From positions 15,053,011-15,117,010 of the forward strand of contig CM046004.1 in assembly GCA_025175895.1 (NCBI GenBank): DNA of 64,000 nucleotides. Reading direction: 5' to 3'. Below the pieces are notes generated by a model. The model was not told where the DNA came from. It was given only the letters and a program-made list of their open reading frames with translations, and searched no databases. Position numbers and translations under genes: made by a program. Of the stretch, positions 1-11,200 are shown piece after piece. The stretch comes from Wurfbainia villosa. Lineage: Eukaryota > Streptophyta > Magnoliopsida > Zingiberales > Zingiberaceae. Each line of letters starts with the position of its first letter. Position 1 is the stretch's first letter.

Positions 1-3000
1 GCGAAGGCAAGCGCTGTGGCACATGTGAAGATATTAGGGTTTCGCCAGAATGAATAGTGGGTGATTCAATTTTCCCTTCCTCATCATAAGCTGCAATAGT
101 GTCATTGCGTCCAAAGGAATATTGTTGGAATTTACCTTCAGGAAGCTCATTTAGACTGCTCTCTGATGTTTCGCTGCTGCTCTTAGCAACAAGTTCACTA
201 ATTTTTACCTCAGCAAGATTTGCAGCTGCACGAGCAGCTACTGCTGCACGTTCAGCTGTTTCAGCAGCTGACTGTGCAGCTGCTAACACATCCTGTAAGT
301 CAACCCTTATCTCACTTTTGTTCCATGGGAGGGAGGATTGCAAGTCCATCTTATTTGCAGAAAGTGAAGTAGAAGAAATTGGATCAATCTGCTTTGTAGA
401 CAATGCTTCCTCAAACTCTTGAAATGAAGGCAATGGTGGAATAGAAAGATCAGGCTCACTTTGCTTTGGCGGTAAATCAGCAGATGATGGTACTGGCTGG
501 GTTGCGTGATCATTTTGCTTTGGGGATTCCACAAAAGAAGGAAATGAGGGTGGAGTAACAAACGGAATGAACTTTCTATTTTCAAGATGAGGATTCTCTA
601 GGGATGCAACAGATGGATCATTATCGACTGCATGTTCCATAGGTGGAACATACGGCAAATCCTCTTTTGGAATGGACTTGTTAAGCTCATGTTTATTGAT
701 GCCAATATCATGTGCGGAAGATTGTAGGTCAGGATCATTCTCCATGGTTGATGGACCATCAAATGCTGCTCGAACTGAATCCTTTGGTACATCGGGAAGA
801 CCAAATAAATCAAATTCTTCATCCGAATCTGATTTGATATTAGTCTCATTCACAGTAACAGAAGATAATGCAATATGTTTCTGTGGTGGAAGAGGCAGAG
901 AAGAACCATTCATGAACTGAGGTGGTCCATTCTGATGAGAAAACAGATATTAGTTCCTTAATATTATGCAATTACAAAATGCAATAGCCTTAGCTTACCA
1001 ATAAATCCTCATGCGGTTTTAAGAACTCAGTTTCAGTGGCAGATGGATCCCAATCTACCTCATGTTCTTCAGCAATTTCCTTTAACAATTTGAGTTTTGA
1101 TTCCACCGAAGGAGCACGAATTGACAGCAGTTCAATTATCTGTATGAAACATCAAGATGGATGTTGCTAAGTGTACACTTTTTCCCATTTACCCTAAGAA
1201 GATTTTGCTCCAGCAGAATCAACATATAATGTTTCTCTGTAAGCATTACCTGACGATTAACTCCACAATCTGGCAATAGTTCAGTTGCTGCAGTGACAAA
1301 TTCCTTGCCATATTTGGCAGCAAAAAACATTTGCACTTGCATAAGTTCTGGCAAATCTGCAGATCTTGGTGCCGCAAAGCAGATACTGGAGATTGCTTCT
1401 TTCAAGTCTAAAGGGCACTCTCTAAAAATTGGTGCAGTACACAATTAAAAGTTCATAAAGGGACAAGAAGAAAGGAAATAATTGGAAAATTTTGGACAGG
1501 ATTCACGTAAACAAATATCGGATTTGACTAACAGACAAACAGTTACTCCTTCAGAAACATATAACCAAAAGGTAAACTAAACATTTTTTTTACAAAGTAA
1601 AATTAAGGATTCTTTTAAGCAATTTAAGAATAATGACACTCAAACTTCTCTAAAATCCAAATAACAATTCCAGAGAACACTCAAGGAGATTAACAGAAAC
1701 TAATGATATTGAATAACAAACTGTATATAAAGGTTAGAATTTAGATAAATAATTGAAATAGAAAGGTAAACACGATGAAGGGACTATTCATGTGATAAAG
1801 GTAGGCTATTAAAGTATAAACAAACACAAATATGTCTCCTATATATAGGCTACTGTTCAGGTATATTCTTTTTTTTTTTTTTTTTTCAAAAAGAAGGGTG
1901 ATGAAATCATAGTTCATGTAATTAAATTCGAAGACTAGTGTAGATGAACATGGATTCTAATGCTTCAATTTGGATACAAGTAGTAAGACAAACCATGATA
2001 TCATCAAAAAGTTTTGATGACATAGGAGTAACAATTATTAGAAGTTGGTGTTGTAAATAGAGTATGCCGCAATTAACATCTGAAATTGAAATCTAAGGTA
2101 AGAACTATGGTTTGGGCTACAACTGAAGGCAACATGGTTGAATGACAATTCCTAAATAGTTAGAGAAAATGTTATGGGAAAAGAGATATAAAAATTTATA
2201 ATAATTTACACGGTTGCCTTGTCAGGTAAGCGGTATATAGCAACTAATGTGCAGAGATATAGTTCAGTCCCTAAGCATAGTTTGATAATAGCAATTGAAA
2301 CAGATTGGATTGCTTTTGGTTTCACTAGTTGTGTTGCAGCGGTAGTTTTCAAATTGGATAAAGAAACCATGGGTTTGACCCCATAGTAACCTTTATCTTC
2401 CTGTTGTAGCCAGTGCAACAAAGATAAATAGACAGGAAACCCTCCTGAGTTTACTCTCTTTCAGAAATGTCCCTCCAGAGTTTTCAAATCATTTAAATAC
2501 CTTACAGAATTTTCAGACTGTTGTCATCTCATGGCTAATGGTTAATAAAATTACTTGATAGAAAAGTGATTCTACACAAACATGGCATTCCCTCTATGCC
2601 ATTGTTCTATTAGATAAATTAATAGTGTGAATGAATGATCAAAAGATGAAATGACAAGGGTTTTTAAAACTCCAAGGAGTATTTCCAAGATTTTAAAACT
2701 CTTAAAAGATATTTTGAAAAAGGAGGTAAACTTTAATGTGTGGCAGAAAGGAGGGCACATGTTTCTTAGAGCTAACTGAATATCATTATGTGTGGAACAT
2801 ATGAAGAGAAGTGTTCAACTAAAACATAAACAAAATCTTTCAATTTATGAAATTCAAACACAAAAAAAAAACAAAAAACAAAAGACAGCCCGACGCACAA
2901 AGCTCTTGCCATGCAGGGTTCCGGAGAAGGATCGATTGTACGTAGTCTTACCTTGTTTTTGCAAGAGGCTATTTTTGGAATTCGAACCGGTGACTTCTAG

Positions 3001-4015
3001 GTCACAAGGCAGCAACTTTACCGTTGCGCCAAAGCTCCCCTTCATGAAATTCAAAAACATGTCAAACAAAAATCCCTTGTGAGACATGATGTAGGAAGGC
3101 AAATGTTCAATAACAAAATGTCAAGAATAGGAATAGAATCACGGTACACACTAGAGTTTGATAGTGAGATTTGATGCAGGAAGGAAAATGTTCAATACCA
3201 AAATATCATGCACACGTATAGAATTATGATACACACAAGAGTGTGATTAGCACTAAAATGTACCTCTGTGTTTCTATTATTGGAAGCCGGACAGTGATTA
3301 GCTCGCAGAACAGCTCAAGGATCTCCTGTGCCGCCATGATGTTCTCCTCACGGATTATGTGCTCTACCTTTCAAGGAAAGATTTACTTGTTTTTCAGTCT
3401 ATGGAACCTCGAACAAACACAGGACCGATGGAAACATAAGTGAAGAAAAAAAAAATTCAAATCGTACCCGAATCCGAGCAGTGGCTTCTTGACCATTCTG
3501 AAGAAGCTTGGCAATATCCTTCCTCATCTGCTTCAGTTGAATTTCTCTTCGATTCCGCAGCAACTTTATTCTTGGAATCGTCAATTTCAACAGAGTTTTA
3601 CTGAGACATAAAACGGATAACAATCAGAGTCATGAATTAGCTAGCTTCGATCAAAAAGACTTTCCAACACATTATGTTCTCAAAACGCTCGACTCTGGTT
3701 TCTCTATAATCACATCCACAAGATCCATTTTCGTTTTCATCGTCCTACAAAAAAGCACACGAAAAGGAACGAATTTTTCTAGAAAAAAACCAAGATTATA
3801 AACCACCCAGATGCCGCCGCGAAGAAAATGGAGAAACCAGAAATCTTCTGCGACAAAATTTCTCAGCAGTCGCAAAGAATCAAGATGGGGGTATATACAA
3901 ATCAAGAAACAAGAAGCCGACAGCCAAGAGGCCATCGGGGAGTTGATGGACGATGAGCTTCTTACCATTTCGCCGCTCGGGAACCCTTGTTGAAGAAAGC
4001 GTCGAGCATCGACAT
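1..4015 (-). CDS. ISTL1: IST1-like protein (ISTL1 family), 3' end outside window
   Basis: Regulator of Vps4 in the ESCRT-III/multivesicular-body pathway, acting at endosomes. Six exons were read by eye with GT-AG junctions and continuous phase: 4015-3966, 3600-3468, 3367-3264, 1421-1250, 1139-999, and 931-1 (cut by the window). The start is MSMLDAFFNKG, the usual plant ISTL1 N-terminus. Residues about 12-190 form the helical IST1 domain, with blocks such as LTIPRIKLLRNRREIQLKQM, IREENIMAAQEILELFCELI and AAKYGKEFVTAATELLPDCG. Residues 200-510 are a low-complexity Ser/Pro/Asp-rich tail with a late Ala-rich helix (DLQDVLAAAQSAAETAERAA), also typical of this family. No internal stop is seen over 510 codons, so the copy looks functional. 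Intron 3 (1422-3263) holds a SINE. The next gene upstream (MGP1-like) is on the same strand, with its stop codon 1.2 kb away. Confidence 0.93.
2862..3043 (-). mobile_element. Au-type SINE in ISTL1 intron 3
   Basis: Read on the minus strand, the segment starts GGGGAGCTTTGGCGCAACGG (pol III A box) and has a B box GGTTCGAATTCC about 45 bases further on. A body like the plant Au SINE follows (CCTCTTGCAAAAACAAGG, then GTACAATCGATCC), with a T-rich 3' tail that reads as A-rich at 2862-2884 on the plus strand. The flanking direct repeat atgaaattcaaa at about 2847-2861 and 3044-3059 is the likely target-site duplication. It resembles a tRNA only over the promoter boxes and cannot fold as a complete tRNA, so it is called a SINE. 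Family assignment is from memory of Au SINEs. Confidence 0.85.
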
Positions 4016-5247
4016 GGCGATACAGCGATCCTCAGAAACCGCAGCTTCAGATCAGATCCAATGACTACCACCGCCCTCCGGAGATGGAACCCTACCTGCG
4101 CGCAAGGGATAGAAAAGGAGAGAGGGCAGCTCAATCGCGCGGTTTTCCGACCGCGGCCGGTGATATTTATCGCCGCTTACGAGTTTGGATTCATCATGAC
4201 AGTTGGATGTGGCAACGTAGATGAACGGCAGAGATTGCCTGGCACGAATGTTGGTTCGGTTGGGATGGGAACGTGCGATAAACTTCGTCGCGAAGGATTC
4301 TTGGGATGGAGATGGGCGATGGGAGCCGACACGCGTGAAGAGGGGCCCAGCAAACTCGCAAGACTGCTGCAACGCGTGAAGAGGGGCCCAGCAAACTTCG
4401 TCGCGATGACTGAATGCAGTAGTTGACGATCGATGATGACAAGCTACCGATGGTAATGGATGATCAATGGCGACTAACGATTAATGGATGATCGCAACAG
4501 TAAATTTTTATCAATAAAAAATTTTAAAAGAAAAAAAAATCGTCCAATTTGGAAAAAAAAATAATAATTAAAAGATGAAAATTAATCCGTCAAGATGAAA
4601 TTTTAAATTTAGCTGCCTATTAAATAAATAAATAAAGAAAGAAAAATAATTTCTCAAGAAAAATTTTTCACATAAAAAAATCTAATAAACATAGCAATAT
4701 TGATTTAAGTACATGAGAAATGTACTTAGTAGTTAAGTATTTCTCATGTAAGTATTTATGTTTTATAAAATGGCCATCAACGTTCATTGCTTCATTTTAC
4801 TCTTATTTGAATGGGTCAACAAATTTATCATTATTTCCTACTTTGAGATGAATAATTGCTATGCTATCCCTTCTAAACAAACCTCTTGATCTCCAACAAG
4901 GCAGTTTATGGCCATTAGCCTTGTTTCCCAAATTTTAACTCTAATACTGCACAGTCCCAACATTTCATAAATCAATAAATTTTCCTAAATAGTTGCCTGA
5001 TTAACTGTGGCAAGACTGGTTACTGGTAGTGCGACAAACTTTTTCTGACCAAATATGAACTGTGAAACAACTGAAGAAATCAAAGCTCACTCATGTGATT
5101 AGTATTATTAGGATGATATAAGGAATCGTCCAAATAATACATGTCATAACAGTATCGTTCCCTAGCAGATTAAAACAGTACTAAAGAGAGAAAAGAAGAC
5201 CAACGCTGAGGGTTCAGGGCTTAGGCAATAATATTAGAAACTTCATC
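4016..5247. other. Intergenic region between ISTL1 and MGP1-like genes
   Basis: This holds the ISTL1 5' leader and promoter (about 4016-4440, GC-richer) and then AT-rich spacer and the 3' flank of the MGP1-like gene. A perfect 26 bp direct repeat (acgcgtgaagaggggcccag...) occurs at 4331-4356 and 4372-4397, containing the palindrome GGGCCC. The open frames here are short, antisense or out of frame with any family I know. No transposon ends were recognised. Confidence 0.5.
4331..4397. repeat. 26 bp direct repeat upstream of ISTL1
   Basis: Two identical 26 bp copies (4331-4356 and 4372-4397) are separated by 15 bp, about 320 bp upstream of the ISTL1 start codon. Each contains acgcgtg and GGGCCC. 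It could be a promoter duplication; no factor is assigned. Confidence 0.7.
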
Positions 5248-8200
5248 TTAGATAAAGTTTCTAATATCTAGCGATCTGACATCGACCATCTCCTCATCCT
5301 TGAATTCCTCCCTGCAAGAGTTGCGAGTTATCCATCAGTGCAAATTAAAAACCAATTCAGCTAACTCACTCTCTTTATAGTACTTGAAAAGTAAGCACAA
5401 AAATATTTTCTAAAACCAAATCGACACCATCTAATGGGTTAAGATTCGATTGTTATTGTCGTCGTCGTCGTCCCAAAAGAATAACATTACAAGAAATTGC
5501 TTGTCTTATTTAATTTACAGTGACAGAGAATGTAAACCTCTTAAGCTGGGTTTCCATTGCTTCCAGAGCATCCTTCTTCAGACCTTCCAAATCCTCTTTA
5601 GCGATTTTAAGTTCCAACTGTTATTCATACTTGAGAAGGTCTTCCTTCTTAAACCCCAGCCTAATTCAAGTTTAAGAATTCAGGATGCTTAATACACTGG
5701 TTTTTGGCTAACAATATAAGCAGAAAACTATCAATCCTCAGCTTGTAAAATGATTTAATCTGAAAATTAGATCAATGGGTAAATTAGCAATGAAACTCTG
5801 ACGTTACACAAGTCACAATGATGATAATAAGGCACGTTAAATGCCAAAGGAAGCTTGCAACTCTATGGTGCAGTTTTCTTTTGATAGGATAGAATTTGAC
5901 AGCATCAAACTATACTGTCGGTAGCAATGAGTAGATATTTTTTACTGCAAGGGCATTGTCAAATTAACAAATTTGAAACCATTAAACAAGCACTCAGTGA
6001 TATGCAGAAACAAGAAACAGAATTGTCAAGAAAAACCAAAAACGGCTATCGAAATAGTACTGAGATATCCACTAACTTTTTGTTGATTTTATCAAACTCA
6101 GCCAAGAGAAGGGCCATGTTCTTCTTGTCAGACCTGAGAAGTGATTTTTTAATCTCTTTCTCAACCTTTTCCAAAGCTGCTATCATCAAAGCCTCAGCAC
6201 CAAGATCGTCCGTATGGCCATTCCTATGAAAGCAAGTTGTAGTATCATAGTGGTAAGGATGAAGTGATCATGATGCGAAATAAAAGTACTAGCATTTCAT
6301 TTTACAAACAATTACGTGTATAAAAATGAGGAAGTGAAACCAATAAAACTATCCTGCCACCTCCTTGGTTTCTGTATCTTGATTACAATACAATCCAGAA
6401 TGGCAGCAAACAAGAAAAAAGGCTTACTTAGTAATGAAGTTATCTAATACCTTTTCAATTTTTAGCTTTATATAATTTTTTTAATCATCTTTAAAAAACC
6501 ACAAATTTTGCTACTGTATTTTCAAAATTCATGCATAGCATGAAAAGAAAGATCTTTTTATCAACTTGGTTCCAACCTTCATCTAAAAGCAATGCCCCAT
6601 TTGGCAATATAAACATGAAAAAAATAGTTTCAAAATAAGAAAATAGAAGTTGTTGTTGGCAAAGATAAATGTTGCTCAAGGTGTTGTTCCCATACCGAGT
6701 ACAGTGACTATAAAAATGGATATATTGCCTGTCAGTTTGATCTATAAACAATAGATTGCATATAAGCAACAGTTAGTATGCCTTTTGAACAATTAATTAC
6801 AGAGATATTTAGCAACCATCAATACAATTAGCTATGCAATTATCCCTCACAGTATCAATTTTATCATATCAAGTGCCTACTGCAGGGTAAAGATTGATAC
6901 TCACCGTATTGTTTGTTAAAGAAACACAATCTACATTTGTTGTTACCTACCTTAACATAAAAGTCGAATGATTGAAATAGTACTCTATGCATCATATTGA
7001 ATTCATTTTGTTAGTACTTATCTTATTCAACAATAGATTTTGAAGTTAAACTTAATTTCTCAGGAACCCGTGTGATAAAATAGCAAAAAAAAAAAAAAAG
7101 GAATCTCAACATTTACCCATGTGAAAAAAGCATTTCTAGATTTAACTGCTACACATCAGAAGTACAAACATTAATACCAAATATGATTATGAGAAATAAA
7201 CATATATATATAAAGACTAATCACATGAAATAAGATCCATAACTACTATACTTGATCCTTATCTCCTGTAACGTCGACAGGTATGTTCTAGCATTGGGAA
7301 TGTCTTGTGTCTGTTGATCAATTATGTATTTAATTTTCTGAGATTCTGATAGTAGATCAGCTCTGCAAGATAACAAATTGCCAAGTTACTATGCAAGGAC
7401 ATATGGTAACAAATAGGTCGGGAAAACAAAAATAACAATATACAAGAAATCTTATGCAGCAACATTACATTGTGAAGGACTCAATTCAGACGGATTTATA
7501 GGTTGCAACAGAACGAACATCTAAAACCAAGTGTTGAAGTTTAAACACAATCCCTAATTCTCATTTTCCATATACAGGAAAAATATTATAAAGACCATGC
7601 AATTAACTAAACCTTTTCAATTTCTAACATTCAAGTTGTTTTTTAAAGTATAATTAGTCGGTTCCATGTTGAAGGAAATAATGCAACAAATTGCCATTCA
7701 ACAGAAAGCACTGCCATGCTTTTATAGCAAATTTGTCCTAATTGAGACATATATCTGACAGTTAGCATAGCCGAGAAGCAATGTGAGCTACAGAAAAATT
7801 TGTCATAAGTCTCACATCCTGCAGTACTTGCAAATTAGTATTGACTGTTGGCACAGCTAGAATATTGGAGGTTGTACTGCTGGAGTTTAAGTCAAAGCAT
7901 CCTAAAATATTGGAACTGGCATGAGAATAGTTACAATAAAATGTACAAGATTCAATGGTATACAGGAAAGAAACGCATATAATAAATGACCATGAAGACT
8001 CTAGAAACAAAACTATTAAATTAGCTAATAAAAAATCCTTAAAAGCATCGGAAATCTAAGAACCTTGTGAAATGTCTCACATAAAAAACTTCTAGATTTC
8101 TGAACAGATTACAGAATAAAGCACTACAAAAATCAAAAGGAAAAAATACATATCACGCCTTTGCAGAGATGCAGGATAGAAGTATACTACATTCACAATA

Positions 8201-11200
8201 GCACTTCAAAAGGAAAAAAGAAACTTACTTTTCCCTTATGGTCTTTATGACTTTTGCATATTGGGAGACCGCGGCCGGATCATCAGGATCAATAGTGATC
8301 TTTTCCTTACGGAGGACACTGAATGCAGTTTCATATTTGTTTTTGACCTCATAAAATATGTTCTTCAATATTTCTTCAAACACAAGAAATTGATATAATG
8401 AGCCACGAGATGGAATTAAACAACAAACTTATATTTATCAGCCAAAACCCAGCCCAAATAAGTTTAGCACATTCGCACCAACTTAACAAGATAATTACAT
8501 TGAGCAACTAGTTATTCCTAACTCATTGCCAAAAAAGGAAAGGAGAAGGCTAATCAACCAACCTTGGTCAGTCAGGTTAATAGGCTAAGTTTTTTAGCGA
8601 AAACCAGATGTCTAGATGTAGGGTAATATTTGCATTAGGGGATAAACTAATGAGTCACCAGAATCCTACTCTGAGTATTTTGCTGGTTAAGAAATATTTA
8701 GTATTTTAAAATAATTATGTTTAGTCAAAGTTGGGACTAAAAAGTCTAAAGTAATTAAGATTCTATCTGGAATCGAGGAGGTCTCTTTTGGAGTATTTTG
8801 AGAAATGACAAATGACAATTAAGAACAAAGAAAGAAAAAAAAATACATTACAAAACCTATTAGTAGGACATACACATGCACAGCAGAGATCTCCTGCGCG
8901 CCACCAAATCCCCGTCGGCATGTGCACATGAGCGGCTGTGCACAGTGAAATCACTGTGCAAGGGGTGGGCGCACACAGGCACGGATTGAGTGGCGCGCAG
9001 GAGAAAAAAATCCTACACATGCATAGTCATAGTTTCTAAACCCACAGAACATGGTTATGGCACTGATTACTATATTTATGCAATAAAAAAGTATTGGACA
9101 ATTAGATTAGACTATAATCAGTTATCTGATTTACCATACAGAGTCAGTTTCTTCTCTAGATTTAAAGAGTTCCTGATACGGTGGCATCATATCCTCAATT
9201 TAGTGCAAGCAAGGAACTTAATCTAACTCAAAATCATGACTTGGAGTGCCTGCTCGAGCAAGAACTAGAATGGAGTTTTGCTTGTTTTAGGAGAAACTAA
9301 CATAGCATTGGTGAACATAAAAATTAGTATGGTAGCAAAGTGAGATAGGCATTAAAACTGGAGGTTTAAAAACATTAATCAAACATCTACACTAGAAAAT
9401 TATAAGCTTAACTGCACAATAATCCAGAAAAACTTAAAGTGTCAAAAGTAACACAACAGTAATGATCGCACCATCTCCTTTCAGGGGTGAAAGATTAGAA
9501 GGTGAAGCTTCTTTTGCAAAGGGTCGGACTGCCACAACATGATCACGCTGCAAAATTATCTGACCAGCATATAACTGCAAAAGAAAATTAGTAACTACAA
9601 TCATACACAATTATGCAATTCATAAAAACTTGTGCAATTTGTATCTTGATATAGAATGATAGCTAAGCAGCCAGCACCAAACTAGAAAAATTATTGACAT
9701 AAATTCCTGGAGCTGGTAACTCCAACTCTAAAAATATGCATTTGGAATAGCTAACTTGACAAACTAATATGCAACTTATAGTGGTCCTGCTTTTGAGATA
9801 CAAGTAATAAAAACCACAGGCATTTGGCAGGCGTAAGAGAAGTGTCAGTGCCCAGCCAGATTTGCCGGCATGACCAAACCACGACCCATGAGGGCATTTT
9901 TCACGACACAATGATCCTGATGATGGGTTTTTCCGAGCCGTAAAAACCGCTTTTTGCGTTGCGGAAACCTCGGAAGCCCCGGCCACGGATCCGTGCGAAG
10001 TATAAAAAATATAAAAACATGTATGTGCTTACAAAAACCCTAGATCTACCTTAGATCTAAGAGGTTAGAATATTACCCTCGTAGCGATGCCCTTCGCTTA
10101 TCCCGCTCGTCCAAAAGTTCGCCGGAACTCGAGAGTGTCAAGTGCACACTCCTCTATTGGTATCCACACAAGCAATAGGTGGAGAAAAATGCCTTAGAGT
10201 GTGCTAGCACTCCTTTAGGAATTTCGGCCAAGGAGAGGTTGGGAGAGGTAGAGCTTGAGAGAAAGAGCACCAAGGTTGAAGATGAAGTTATTAAGCCACC
10301 AAAAATCAATTACCCCATCTAATGGAGTGGCTGGCCACTTCATGGAGAGGAGGTTACATGCATGCATGTAACTCCCATGACCCTTGGTCTCCCTCATGAT
10401 GTGGCACCTATTGACAAAGTCAGACATCATCATTGGCCGGCCATGCCAAGTCATCATCATGACATGACATTTGGTTAAGTCAAACTTGACCTTTCATCTT
10501 CCCTCTCAAGTCAAGTCAAACTTGACCTCTAATCTCCCATGGTTGATTAAATCTAACCACTTGACTCAAGTCAATTTAATTTAATGAATCTTTATTCATT
10601 AATTTAAATTGATTTGATGAATCAAATAAAAATTAGACTCATTCAATACTTGAATCAACTTGAGTCTAACTCAATTAGTCTAATTTGGATTACTCTTAAT
10701 CCAATTTGGTTCATCCCATGAACCTAATCCTCATGGTTCATCATATGAACCTAATCTCCATCTAATTGCTCTTATGTGTGTGACCCTATAGGTTCTTGTA
10801 ACGTTGACAATGTCCCTAAACCGATTTAGGAACATAAGCAATGAGCGGTATCTAGCAACACATCATTGCTACCCAAGTTACAAGAATGTTGAGCTCCAAC
10901 ATCACCTTTGTGACTACTAATTGTGACTCTCACAATATGTGACAATGTCCCTCTATCCTCGACATCTAGATTGACAATCGAGGCATGTAATCGCGGTCAT
11001 CCTCTGACAATCTAAATCTTGAACTCCAAGTAGACTCACTCTAATCAAATGAGCTCAATATCTCATATCGACTCATTCGGGCACCCATACACTTCGTGGT
11101 CTTACTCTATCAAGAATATCGATGTATCCCACGTATAGGAGGGATAGATCCCATCTACATCACTCACATCCTCCGCATAATTTGTACATACCTAGTAATC

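Noticed and set aside
2862..3043. tRNA gene
   Set aside because: Only the A and B boxes match; no acceptor stem or anticodon arm. The T-rich tail and flanking duplication show a SINE.
3953..4426. 157-codon plus-strand open frame
   Set aside because: It overlaps ISTL1 exon 1 and its promoter on the other strand. The translation resembles no family and composition explains the frame.
5450..5692. Alternative acceptor that would skip the MGP1 stop codon
   Set aside because: The only nearby AG after the TAA (5619-5618) would change reading phase and destroy the conserved C-terminus.
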